Shown piece by piece: positions 49,905 to 58,365 of a DNA stretch of 64,000 nt (positions within the stretch are counted from its first letter, which is position 1; every line of letters starts with the position of its first letter). The position numbers and the translations under genes were made by a program. This stretch comes from Bacillus_AD sp047238185. Lineage in GTDB: Bacteria > Bacillota > Bacilli > Bacillales > DSM-1321. Under the pieces are notes generated by a model. It worked only from the letters and a program-made list of their open reading frames with translations, did not search any database and had not been told where the DNA came from. The stretch is from assembly GCF_047238185.1 (NCBI RefSeq), contig NZ_JBDFMI010000001.1:124001-188000 (forward strand). The letters run 5' to 3'.

Positions 49905-51401
49905 ATGGAGTCGATGAGTTTTGTATTATTTGGGGCAACCGGGGATTTGGCTAAGAGAAAAATCTTTCCGGCTCTATATAATTTATACTTGGAGAAAAAA
50001 ATGCCTCAATCGATTTCGATTATAGGATTAGGGAGAGGAGATCTTTCTAACGAAGATTTCCGCTCACATGTAGAACAATCGTTGGTGGAATTTTCAAGAA
50101 GAAAACCTGGCGCAAAGGAATTGGGAGCTTTTTTATCATCCTTCCAATATAGCCGGTTTGATGCGAATCGTCCGGAAGATTATAAAATACTGCGTGCTTT
50201 GGTGGAAAAACGGGAACAAGAGTTGAACATTCCTGAAAATAGAATGTTCTATCTATCCGTTGCCCCAGAGTTTTTTGATGTCATCGCATTAGGAATCAAA
50301 AAAAGCGGCTTGGGCAATGTGGAAGGCTGGAAACGGCTCGTTATTGAAAAGCCGTTTGGCCATGACCTAGCATCTGCCCGTGAATTGAATGAGAAGTTAA
50401 ACAACGCATTTGAAGAGGATGAAATCTATCGTATTGACCATTATTTAGGCAAGCCGATGATTCAAAACTTAGATGCGCTTGAATTCGCCAACCCAATTCT
50501 TCATACGCTTTGGAATAACCGGCATATTGCCAATGTTCAAATTACAGCAAGTGAAGTTGTCGGAGTGGAAGAGCGCGCTGGCTATTATGACCATACAGGG
50601 GCCATCCGCGATATGTTCCAGAACCATATGCTTCAAATTTTAATGATGACAGCGATGCATCTGCCTAAAACAATCAACGCAGAAAATATCCGTGAAGAAA
50701 AACGGAAAGTGATGGAATCGGTACGCCCGATGACCCGCGGAGAAGTAAGAGAAAATGTAGTGAGAGGGCAATATGCCGCCGGACGCCTGAATGGCAAAGA
50801 ACTTGCTTCTTATGTGGATGAGCCAGGCATTGAAGCTTCTTCCATGAATGATACATTTGTGGCTGCAAGACTATGGATCGATAATGATTTTTGGAGAGGC
50901 GTCCCATTCTATATCAGAACAGGAAAACGAATGCAGGAAAAAGCGACGCGTATCGTCATCGAATTTAAAAATTCGACTAAAGATTTATACGATAAACAGA
51001 AACAGCATGTTTCACCGAACCTCTTGATCATTGAGGTGTCGCCGACAGAGAATGTGACATTCCAATTGAATAGTAAGAACCCTCTTAAAGGCGGCAAAAT
51101 CGAACCGGTCCAGATGAACTTCATGTCTGCCCAAAAAGATGTGCCGGAAGCGTATGAACGATTGATCGCTGATGCCCTTAAAGGAGATTCGACCTTTTTT
51201 GCACATTGGAAAGAGGTTGAACTCGCGTGGGAATGGGTACAACCTATATTGGACGCTTTTAAAGGAAACGATGTTCCTTTACGAAAATATGCTGCAGGGT
51301 CAAATGGCCCCCAAGAAGCATATGACCTGCTTGAACAATCCGGTTATACGTGGTGGCTAGATCCTGAAGAAGAGCCATCTGCATTAAAATTACAAGCTTA
51401 A
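49905..51401 (+). CDS. zwf: Glucose-6-phosphate 1-dehydrogenase
   Basis: NADP-dependent enzyme of 498 aa catalysing the first oxidative step of the pentose phosphate pathway. The cofactor motif GATGDLAKRKIFPAL is at the N-terminus. RIDHYLGKPMIQNL contains the substrate-binding and catalytic His/Lys region, and EKPFGHDL precedes it. RBS GGGAGG. It heads a run zwf-tkt-gnd-tal-pgi on one strand with short gaps. Confidence 0.97.
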   Translation: MESMSFVLFGATGDLAKRKIFPALYNLYLEKKMPQSISIIGLGRGDLSNEDFRSHVEQSLVEFSRRKPGAKELGAFLSSFQYSRFDANRPEDYKILRALVEKREQELNIPENRMFYLSVAPEFFDVIALGIKKSGLGNVEGWKRLVIEKPFGHDLASARELNEKLNNAFEEDEIYRIDHYLGKPMIQNLDALEFANPILHTLWNNRHIANVQITASEVVGVEERAGYYDHTGAIRDMFQNHMLQILMMTAMHLPKTINAENIREEKRKVMESVRPMTRGEVRENVVRGQYAAGRLNGKELASYVDEPGIEASSMNDTFVAARLWIDNDFWRGVPFYIRTGKRMQEKATRIVIEFKNSTKDLYDKQKQHVSPNLLIIEVSPTENVTFQLNSKNPLKGGKIEPVQMNFMSAQKDVPEAYERLIADALKGDSTFFAHWKEVELAWEWVQPILDAFKGNDVPLRKYAAGSNGPQEAYDLLEQSGYTWWLDPEEEPSALKLQA

Positions 51402-51429
51402 GCAACAACGATTACAAGGAGGAAACAGA

Positions 51430-53424
51430 ATGAGCAACTCAATTGAAACCTTATCAGTAAATGCAATCAGAACGTTATCAATAGATGCAATCAATAAAGC
51501 CAATTCAGGGCATCCGGGGCTTCCAATGGGAGCAGCTCCAATGGCCTATGCCTTATGGGCAAACCATTACAAGCATAATCCGGAGGATGGCAAATGGTTC
51601 GACCGAGACCGATTCGTCCTTTCAGCAGGGCACGGGTCAGCAATGCTATACAGCTTGCTGCATTTGTCCGGCTATAATGTCACGCTTGACGATTTGAAAA
51701 ACTTCCGCCAACTGAACAGCAAAACACCAGGACATCCTGAATTTGGACATACAGATGGCGTAGACGCCACAACTGGCCCACTTGGACAAGGCATTTCCAA
51801 TGCAGTCGGCATGGCGATGGCCGAAGCCCATTTGGCTGCCCAGTTCAATAAGGAAAACTTCCCGGTAGTTGACCATTACACTTATGCATTAGTGGGGGAC
51901 GGAGATTTAATGGAAGGTGTCGCTTATGAGGCCATGTCCATGGCCGGCCATATGAAATTGGGCAAGCTAATTGCTTTATTCGATTCCAACAGCATTTCAT
52001 TGGACGGAGAATTGAATGTATCATTCTCTGAAGATATTAAGAAAAGAGCTGAATCTGCGCATTGGCAACATATCCTTGTCGAGGACGGAAATGATGTCAA
52101 AGCCATTTCTGAAGCAATCGAACAAGCTAAGCAAAATACGGAACAGCCTACATTAATTGAAGTAAAGACAATTATCGGTTTCGGCAGCGAAAAAGTAGCT
52201 GGCACTAATAAAGCCCACGGTGCTCCTATCGGTGCTGAAGAAGCTGTGGCAGTTAAAAAAGCATACGGATGGGATTACGGCGAAGATTTCTTTGTCCCTG
52301 AAGAAGTGAAAGCTCATTTCGAAGACCTTAAACAAAAGGGAATCAAAGAGGAAAACAGCTGGAAAGAGCTATTCCATGCATATAAAGAACAGTACCCTGA
52401 ATTGGCCGAGCAATTAGAGAATGCCATTGAAGGCAAAGTGTTGATAGATGCAAAAGAGTTGCTTGCGTTCTCAACTGATAAAGATATCTCGACTCGTGTG
52501 GCAAGCGGCAATAGCATTAACCACTATGTCAAAATAGTTCCAGCCATTTTCGGAGGCAGTGCTGATTTATCGGGTTCTACAATGACGGATATTAAAGGGG
52601 AAGGCAAGTTCGCCATCGATTCCTATGCAGCTAAAAATGTATACTTCGGTGTACGTGAACACGCAATGGGTGCAGCTGGAAACGGTATGGCCCAGCATGG
52701 CGGAGTAAAACCGTTTGTCAGCACATTCTTCGTGTTCAATGATTACTTGCGTCCTTCTATCCGATTGGCAGCTTTGCAAAAATTGCCGGTTACGTATGTA
52801 TTTACACATGACAGCATTGCAGTCGGTGAAGACGGCCCGACACACGAACCAATCGAGCAATTGGCAGCATTGCGTGCCATCCCTGGTTTGACTGTGATTC
52901 GCCCATCGGATGCAAACGAAACGTCCAATGCATGGGCATATGCATTACAGCAGCAAGATGGTCCGGTAGCATTAGTATTAACCCGCCAAAACTTGCCTGT
53001 GCTTGATAAGACAGCCGGCAACATTGCTGACTTGGAAAAAGGCGCTTATATCATGGCCGAAACAAATGCGGATCCTGAGGCAATTTTGATTGCGACAGGT
53101 TCAGAAGTATCTTTGGCTTTACAGGCAAAGGCTGAATTAGAAAAAGAAAATATGTCCGTACGTGTTGTAGCGATGCCAAGCTGGGAATTGTTCGAGCAAC
53201 AAACAGCTGATTATAAAGAAAAAGTCCTTCCTGCTTCCAACCGTAAACGTGTAAGCATTGAAATGGGCGTTTCGTTTGGTTGGGAACGATATATCGGCTT
53301 TGAAGGAAAAAGCTTGTCCATTAATACATTCGGTGCATCAGGAAAAGGAAATGAAGTCATGGATTACTTCGGCTTCACTGCTGGAAATGTAGTGAAGACA
53401 GTCAAAGGCATCGTTAAAGGATAA
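51430..53424 (+). CDS. tkt: Transketolase
   Basis: Thiamine-diphosphate enzyme of 664 aa transferring two-carbon units between sugar phosphates. The N-terminal ANSGHPGLPMGAAPMAYALW, the ThDP motif VGDGDLMEGVAYEAMSMAGH, and FVREHAMG-type VYFGVREHAMGAAGNGMA with DSIAVGEDGPTHEPIEQ are all present. It starts 28 nt after zwf with AAGGAGG. A very stable small hairpin follows the stop. Confidence 0.97.
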   Translation: MSNSIETLSVNAIRTLSIDAINKANSGHPGLPMGAAPMAYALWANHYKHNPEDGKWFDRDRFVLSAGHGSAMLYSLLHLSGYNVTLDDLKNFRQLNSKTPGHPEFGHTDGVDATTGPLGQGISNAVGMAMAEAHLAAQFNKENFPVVDHYTYALVGDGDLMEGVAYEAMSMAGHMKLGKLIALFDSNSISLDGELNVSFSEDIKKRAESAHWQHILVEDGNDVKAISEAIEQAKQNTEQPTLIEVKTIIGFGSEKVAGTNKAHGAPIGAEEAVAVKKAYGWDYGEDFFVPEEVKAHFEDLKQKGIKEENSWKELFHAYKEQYPELAEQLENAIEGKVLIDAKELLAFSTDKDISTRVASGNSINHYVKIVPAIFGGSADLSGSTMTDIKGEGKFAIDSYAAKNVYFGVREHAMGAAGNGMAQHGGVKPFVSTFFVFNDYLRPSIRLAALQKLPVTYVFTHDSIAVGEDGPTHEPIEQLAALRAIPGLTVIRPSDANETSNAWAYALQQQDGPVALVLTRQNLPVLDKTAGNIADLEKGAYIMAETNADPEAILIATGSEVSLALQAKAELEKENMSVRVVAMPSWELFEQQTADYKEKVLPASNRKRVSIEMGVSFGWERYIGFEGKSLSINTFGASGKGNEVMDYFGFTAGNVVKTVKGIVKG

Positions 53425-53432
53425 GAAAGTAA

Positions 53433-53448
53433 CCCGCCTACGGGCGGG
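53433..53448 (+). other. Tetraloop hairpin between tkt and the 6-phosphogluconate dehydrogenase gene
   Basis: CCCGCC (53433-53438) and GGCGGG (53443-53448) close a TACG loop, the unusually stable cUACGg tetraloop. There is no U-tract. It may protect the upstream mRNA end and set different transcript levels. Confidence 0.6.
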
Positions 53449-53518
53449 CTGCCAGCCATTTGGTTGACTAACGGAAAAATGGGGTATTTACACATATATA
53501 TAATAGGAGGGGATCGGT

Positions 53519-54412
53519 TTGAAAATCGGTTTAATCGGCCTTGGGAAAATGGGGATGAACCTCGGCCAAAATATGTTGGATCATAATCATGAAGTAGTGG
53601 CGTTCGATTTAAATAAAGATGCCATTAAAGAAATGGAAGGCTACGGGGCAACTGGCGCTTCCACTTTGAAAGAGTTGACTGAAAAAGTAGAGAAGCAACG
53701 AGTTTTATGGGTAATGGTACCACATCAAGTAGTAGATTCTGTTTTAGAAGAGTTGACTCCTTATTTGAATGAAGGCGATATTGTCATAGAAGCGGGGAAT
53801 TCCCATTATAAAGAATCTATCCGCCGTCATGAACAAATGAAATCCAAAGGCATTTACTTTATGGATGCGGGTACTTCAGGCGGCATGAGCGGCGCACGTA
53901 ACGGTGCTTGCTACATGATCGGGGGAGATCCTGAAGCGTGGGAAGTGGTTGAACAGGCATTTGCCGATACAGCAGTCGAAAACGGTTATTTATATGCAGG
54001 CCCTGCAGGAAGCGGACATTATTTGAAAATGGTCCACAATGGGGTTGAATATGGAATGATGGCTGCTATCGGAGAAGGCTTCGAATTGTTGGAAAAAAGT
54101 CAATTTGACTACGATTTCGAAAAAGTGGCACGTGTTTGGAACAATGGCTCCGTTATCCGTTCATGGTTGATGGAACTAACCGAGAACGCGTTCTCCAAGG
54201 ATGCCAAGCTCGATGCAATCAAAGGTGTCATGCATTCTTCAGGCGAAGGAAAATGGACGCTTGAGTCAGCTTTGGATCTACAGGCAGCCACACCGGTTAT
54301 TGCCATGTCGCTCTTAATGCGTTATCGTTCTCTTGAGGACGATACATTCACCGGAAAAGTCGTTGCGGCGCTTCGCAATGAATTCGGCGGACATGCTATC
54401 GAAACTAAATAA
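53519..54412 (+). CDS. 6-phosphogluconate dehydrogenase, short form (YqeC-like)
   Basis: Decarboxylating 6-phosphogluconate dehydrogenase of 297 aa, shorter than the usual 470-aa enzyme and of the YqeC type. GLGKMGMNLGQNM is the dinucleotide motif. Acidic FDLN after the second strand points to NAD. GTSGGMSGARNGACYMIGG and KMVHNGVEYGMM hold the substrate and catalytic lysine. The start is TTG 53519 with AGGAGGGG upstream. The enzyme makes ribulose 5-phosphate and fits the operon. NAD use, if confirmed, would separate this step from NADPH supply. Confidence 0.92.
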   Translation: MKIGLIGLGKMGMNLGQNMLDHNHEVVAFDLNKDAIKEMEGYGATGASTLKELTEKVEKQRVLWVMVPHQVVDSVLEELTPYLNEGDIVIEAGNSHYKESIRRHEQMKSKGIYFMDAGTSGGMSGARNGACYMIGGDPEAWEVVEQAFADTAVENGYLYAGPAGSGHYLKMVHNGVEYGMMAAIGEGFELLEKSQFDYDFEKVARVWNNGSVIRSWLMELTENAFSKDAKLDAIKGVMHSSGEGKWTLESALDLQAATPVIAMSLLMRYRSLEDDTFTGKVVAALRNEFGGHAIETK

Positions 54413-54440
54413 ATGATTAAAAAAATGGAGGTAGTTACAC

Positions 54441-55106
54441 ATGAAATTCTTTATTGATACTGCAAACATGGATGATATTAAAAAAGCGTACAAAATGGGC
54501 GTATTAAGCGGTGTTACAACTAACCCGTCGCTTGTTGCCAAGGAAGGCGTAAAATTTGAAGACCGCATCGAAGAAATCCTGAAAGCTGTTCCTGAGGTTG
54601 AATCTGTATCTGCTGAAGTTACACCAGATGCTGTATCTGCAGAACAAATGATGGCTGAAGCAGATGAATTGATCAAAATTAATGGCGGGGATTCTAAAGT
54701 AACAATTAAAGTGCCTATGAATGCGGCTGGTTTGGAAACAACACGCTACCTTTCAAAAAAAGGCGTTAAAGTAAATGTGACTCTTATCTTCACTGTAAAC
54801 CAGGCTCTATTGGCTGCGCGTGCAGGTGCAAGTTACGTATCTCCATTCTTGGGCCGCCTAGATGATATTTCCGAAGATGGCGTGTTATTGGTTTCTAAAA
54901 TTGCTGAATTATTCCGTATCCACAATTTGGATGCACAAATCATCGCTGCATCTGTCAGACATCCGGACCACGTAACTCGTGTGGCAATGGCTGGCGCACA
55001 TATTGCTACGGTTCCATTTAAAGTAATTGACCAATTAACGAAACATCCATTGACAGATCAAGGTATTGAAAAATTCGCAGCTGACTGGAAAAACGCTGTT
55101 AAATAA
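54441..55106 (+). CDS. tal: Transaldolase (small, FSA/TalC type)
   Basis: Class I aldolase of 221 aa transferring dihydroxyacetone units. Lys90 in VTIKVPM is the Schiff-base lysine; GVTTNPSLVAKEG, NVTLIFTVNQALLAARAGASYVSPFLGRLDD and AASVRHPDHV are family motifs. RBS GGAGG. It is the fourth gene of the run, 28 nt after the dehydrogenase gene. A terminator-like hairpin separates it from pgi. Confidence 0.95.
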   Translation: MKFFIDTANMDDIKKAYKMGVLSGVTTNPSLVAKEGVKFEDRIEEILKAVPEVESVSAEVTPDAVSAEQMMAEADELIKINGGDSKVTIKVPMNAAGLETTRYLSKKGVKVNVTLIFTVNQALLAARAGASYVSPFLGRLDDISEDGVLLVSKIAELFRIHNLDAQIIAASVRHPDHVTRVAMAGAHIATVPFKVIDQLTKHPLTDQGIEKFAADWKNAVK

Positions 55107-55118
55107 TAAATGGTGCAT

Positions 55119-55160
55119 GCTATGTTCTGAGTCGATGATTCAGAACATAGCAACTTTTTT
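55119..55160 (+). terminator. Terminator/attenuator between tal and pgi
   Basis: GCTATGTTCTGA (55119-55130) pairs perfectly with TCAGAACATAGC (55140-55151), followed by AAC and six T. Confidence 0.75.
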
Positions 55161-55201
55161 AACTAATCAACGAGAATACATGCAATAGGAGGAATATAGA
55201 T

Positions 55202-56533
55202 ATGTCAATTTCACTGAATTATTCAAATGTTTTGTCTTTTATGGACCAAAAAGAAGTCGACAACCTAAGCGGATTTGTAGAAGCAGCACACACAATGCTT
55301 CATGAACACAAAGGCCCTGGAGCTGATTTTCATGGCTGGGTCGATCTTCCGACTCAATATGATAAAGCAGAATTCGAACGCATCAAAAAAGCCTCTGAAC
55401 GGATCAGACAATCCTCAGATGCATTGGTTGTCATCGGTATAGGTGGATCTTACTTGGGTGCACGGGCAGCCATCGAAGCCCTGTCCCATTCATTCCGCAA
55501 TCAAATCGACGGAGAAACAGAAATCTATTTTGCCGGGCAGAACATCAGTTCAACCTATATGACACATTTGATGGAAGTCTTAGAGGGAAAAGATATTTCG
55601 GTCAATGTCATTTCTAAATCAGGGACAACAACTGAACCTGCACTTGCATTCCGTATCTTCCGCGAATATATGGAAAATAAATATGGAAAAGAAGAAGCGA
55701 GAAAACGCATTTACGCTACAACCGACAAGGAAAAAGGTGCTTTGAAGCAGCTTGCGGATGAAGAAGGCTATGAAACATTTGTCATCCCTGATGATGTGGG
55801 AGGAAGATATTCGGTCTTAACAGCTGTTGGTCTATTGCCGATTGCGGTAGCAGGATTGAATATTGACGAAATGATGAAAGGTGCAGCAGCGGCAGCAGCC
55901 AAATATAATGATCCAAGCTTGAAAACAAATGAGAGCTATCAATATGCGGCTGTCCGCAATGCTTTGTACCGCAAGGGTAAAACAATCGAATTGTTGGTCA
56001 ACTATGAACCATCTCTACATTATGTATCTGAATGGTGGAAACAGTTATTCGGGGAAAGTGAAGGGAAAGATCAAAAAGGATTATTCCCGGCATCTGTCGA
56101 CTTCTCCACAGATTTACATTCTATGGGCCAATATGTGCAGGAAGGCCGCCGGGATCTAATTGAAACTGTCCTTCAAGTCCAAAAGCCAAAAGTGGAAGTG
56201 ACGGTTAAAGAGGACAAAGCGAATTTGGACGGCTTGAACTTCCTATCAGGCAAAACAATGGATGAAATCAATAAGAAGGCCTTCCAAGGAACCGTCCTTG
56301 CGCATGTAGATGGGAATGTTCCGAACATCGTCGTAGAATTGGACGAGCTTACCGAATATACATTTGGCGAGATGGTCTATTTCTTCGAAAAAGCATGTGG
56401 CATAAGCGGCCTGCTAATGGGTGTCAATCCTTTTGACCAACCTGGCGTAGAGGCTTACAAAAAGAATATGTTTGCTTTATTGGGCAAACCCGGATATGAG
56501 GAACAAAAAGAAGCATTGATGAAGCGACTTTAA
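55202..56533 (+). CDS. pgi: Glucose-6-phosphate isomerase
   Basis: Enzyme of 443 aa interconverting glucose 6-phosphate and fructose 6-phosphate, linking glycolysis to the oxidative branch headed by zwf. VIGIGGSYLGARAAIEAL, ISKSGTTTEPALAFR, the GGRYSVLTAVGLLP signature, QLFGESEGKDQKGLFP and the C-terminal GVNPFDQPGVEAYKKN are intact. RBS AGGAGG. The attenuator before it suggests some independent control. Confidence 0.97.
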   Translation: MSISLNYSNVLSFMDQKEVDNLSGFVEAAHTMLHEHKGPGADFHGWVDLPTQYDKAEFERIKKASERIRQSSDALVVIGIGGSYLGARAAIEALSHSFRNQIDGETEIYFAGQNISSTYMTHLMEVLEGKDISVNVISKSGTTTEPALAFRIFREYMENKYGKEEARKRIYATTDKEKGALKQLADEEGYETFVIPDDVGGRYSVLTAVGLLPIAVAGLNIDEMMKGAAAAAAKYNDPSLKTNESYQYAAVRNALYRKGKTIELLVNYEPSLHYVSEWWKQLFGESEGKDQKGLFPASVDFSTDLHSMGQYVQEGRRDLIETVLQVQKPKVEVTVKEDKANLDGLNFLSGKTMDEINKKAFQGTVLAHVDGNVPNIVVELDELTEYTFGEMVYFFEKACGISGLLMGVNPFDQPGVEAYKKNMFALLGKPGYEEQKEALMKRL

Positions 56534-56588
56534 TCTATCCTGGTTTTTCTAAAAAACACAATCACTATCAAAACAGTCATAAATAAGA

Positions 56589-56626
56589 AAGTAGGCATCC
56601 TTCCGATATGGTTTGGATGCCTGCTT
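56589..56626 (+). terminator. Hairpin after pgi
   Basis: AAGTAGGCATCC (56589-56600) pairs with GGATGCCTGCTT (56615-56626), one G-U. The tail is ATAATCAA, so termination efficiency is uncertain. Confidence 0.55.
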
Positions 56627-56655
56627 ATAATCAATATTGAAAAGAGGGAAACACT

Positions 56656-57141
56656 ATGATGATGGATGCGAAAGTAATACCGACAGCATATGGGCTTGAA
56701 ACTTATATAGATAAACTTGAAAATGTGAAAATCGTGGATGTTCGAGTGCCAGATGGCCAGTTTGATTCTTACCGTGTCAAATTCGGTATCGAGTACTATT
56801 TATTGCGCGAAAGAAAAGATCCGAATGAACCCCACGATTATGAAATGCAAATGAATTATTTTTGGATCTCTTTCCAACCGGATATGAGCCATATTGAAAT
56901 ACTGGAGCCTGTGACAGAAAGTTTATTCGCTGTAAAGAATAAAGCGGAACGTACTGCCACTAAACATTTGATCAGCAATTGGATCATGCAGTCGAATGCA
57001 TTTAAACAGAACATCAAGGAATATATGAATGAATGTGAACAACAAACGGAAGGTCAAAGCGAGCTCATCAAGATTTTTGAAAAATTGCTAGAGATGAATG
57101 CTGATGAAATTGAGAATGCACCATTAATTCAATGCAGCTGA
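56656..57141 (+). CDS. Hypothetical protein
   Basis: Soluble, acidic protein of 161 aa with no signal peptide or membrane helix. Aromatic-rich segments (GIEYYLLRERKDPNEPHDYE, QMNYFWISFQPDMSHIEI) precede a helical C-terminal half (HLISNWIMQSNAFKQNIKEY, ELIKIFEKLLEMNADEIE). I do not recognise the family. AGAGGGA lies upstream of the ATG, and a terminator follows. Codon use is like that of its neighbours, so it is a normal resident gene. Confidence 0.75.
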   Translation: MMMDAKVIPTAYGLETYIDKLENVKIVDVRVPDGQFDSYRVKFGIEYYLLRERKDPNEPHDYEMQMNYFWISFQPDMSHIEILEPVTESLFAVKNKAERTATKHLISNWIMQSNAFKQNIKEYMNECEQQTEGQSELIKIFEKLLEMNADEIENAPLIQCS

Positions 57142-57208
57142 CGATTATGGTAAGAACAAACAATCAGGGCATTATAATAGGAACGTAATACTGGAGTTAA
57201 TCCTTCAC

Positions 57209-57226
57209 AGGAGTAGCTCCTTTTTT
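57209..57226 (+). terminator. Terminator of the hypothetical gene
   Basis: AGGAG (57209-57213) pairs with CTCCT (57217-57221) around TAG, then a T-run. Confidence 0.7.
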
Positions 57227-57367
57227 GTATCTTTAACGCCAGTATAATAACAGACCGAATATGGACAATTAGGGTCCTTGTCCATTATGGTATGATAAAT
57301 ACACTAAACGTTGTATAAACCATATAAATGTGTTTCGGCAAAAGATTCTTGAAAGGGGAGATGCTCT

Positions 57368-57688
57368 ATGGGTGAAGAGGATAAGACAGAGCGTCTATGC
57401 AAGAAAAAGGAACAATCATTCCATATAATAGGAAGGAAATGGGTCGGTTCGATCATTCATACATTAATGGATAAGCCGAAACGGTTTACAGAAATACATG
57501 AATACATTCCTGATTTAAGCAAAAAAGTATTGATCGAACGAATAAAGGAGCTTGAGGAATTTAAGATAGTGGAACGCCGCGTCATCTCAGAACGTCCTGT
57601 ACGCACAGAGTATTCTTTAACAAAAAAGGGTTGGGAGCTAGGAATAGCCTTAAGGTCAATTGAAGAATGGGCTGACCGGTGGCTGTAG
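57368..57688 (+). CDS. HxlR-family transcriptional regulator
   Basis: Winged-helix regulator of 106 aa. GRKWVGSIIHTLMDKPKRFTEIHEYIPDLSKKVLIERIKELEEFKIVERRV is a standard HxlR core, and RTEYSLTKKGWEL the wing. A single Cys11 near the N-terminus (RLCKKK) lies where YodB and HypR carry their redox-sensing cysteine, so thiol-reactive stress sensing is plausible. GGGGAG precedes the ATG. No divergent target gene adjoins it, only the repeat region downstream. Confidence 0.87.
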   Translation: MGEEDKTERLCKKKEQSFHIIGRKWVGSIIHTLMDKPKRFTEIHEYIPDLSKKVLIERIKELEEFKIVERRVISERPVRTEYSLTKKGWELGIALRSIEEWADRWL

Positions 57689-57814
57689 TAAGCCCCATAA
57701 AAAGAGGGTTAAGAGGCCTTTTGGCGTATGTATAAACATTATTCTGTTCAATATAGTACGTTACGGTTTTAAGAAGCAAGAAGAACGTTTCAGTTGTTGT
57801 CAGGCAGCAGCCTG

Positions 57815-57991
57815 TCGGGGCTAAGCAGGCGCTCTTCGCTTTTCTGGTTGTCCAGCCTTGTACCTGGCATGCTCGGAAATAAGCCACTCCTTTTCGGAAG
57901 CGAAGAGCAGCTTCCTGTAAGGATCGTCTTATTTCTGCCGCATTCCTGATTCTTTTCCTTAGGAAAAAGAATCACCGGTACCGGCTTTTCT
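57815..57991 (+). repeat. Intergenic repeat, copy 1
   Basis: A 177-bp unit nearly identical to 58089-58264, with about five differences including one T-run indel. Inside are several dyads: GGAAGC/GCTTCC (57895-57916), a GATTCTTTTCC/GGAAAAAGAATC hairpin (57948-57972) and ACCGGTACCGG. CGCTCTTCGC and GCGAAGAGC appear as inverted copies. GC content is above the neighbourhood. It resembles the family of intergenic repeats with a GTTGTCCAGC core seen in several Bacillaceae genomes. Open frames over it are artefacts of the repeat. Confidence 0.85.
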
Positions 57992-58088
57992 AGTTGTCCA
58001 GCTGCAATCGCCAGCCCCTCGAGGTCTTAAGTCAAGGCACTAACAAAGGCGAAGAGCAGCCTTTTTCGGTGCCTCGCCTTAAGCTTGA

Positions 58089-58264
58089 CGGGGCTAAGCA
58101 GGCGCTCTTCGCTTTTCTGGTTGTCCAGCCTTGTACCTGGCATGCTCGGAAATAAGCCACTCCTTTTCGGAAGCAAAGAGCAGCTTCCTGTAAGGATCGT
58201 CTTATTTCTGCCGCATTCCTGATTCTTTTTCTTTGGAAAAAGAATCACCGGTACCGGCTTTTCT
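58089..58264 (+). repeat. Intergenic repeat, copy 2
   Basis: Second copy of the 177-bp unit, same orientation, start-to-start distance 274 bp. The spacer 57992-58088 contains another GTTGTCCAGC core (57993-58002) and a further GGCGAAGAGCAGCC element (58048-58061), so the whole block 57790-58265 looks like a nested array of one repeat family. Confidence 0.85.
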
Positions 58265-58365
58265 GTGTTCATAGTTGTGATTTTTTGGTGATGCAGTATA
58301 ATGAGAAGGGTATTCTATTTCATCTGATAGAATGCTTTTTATTCTGAAATAAAGGGGAATATGAT

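Noticed and set aside
57790..58272. Two near-identical minus-strand frames in the repeat block
   Set aside because: They are duplicated only because the DNA repeat is duplicated; no RBS, and the start context differs between copies.
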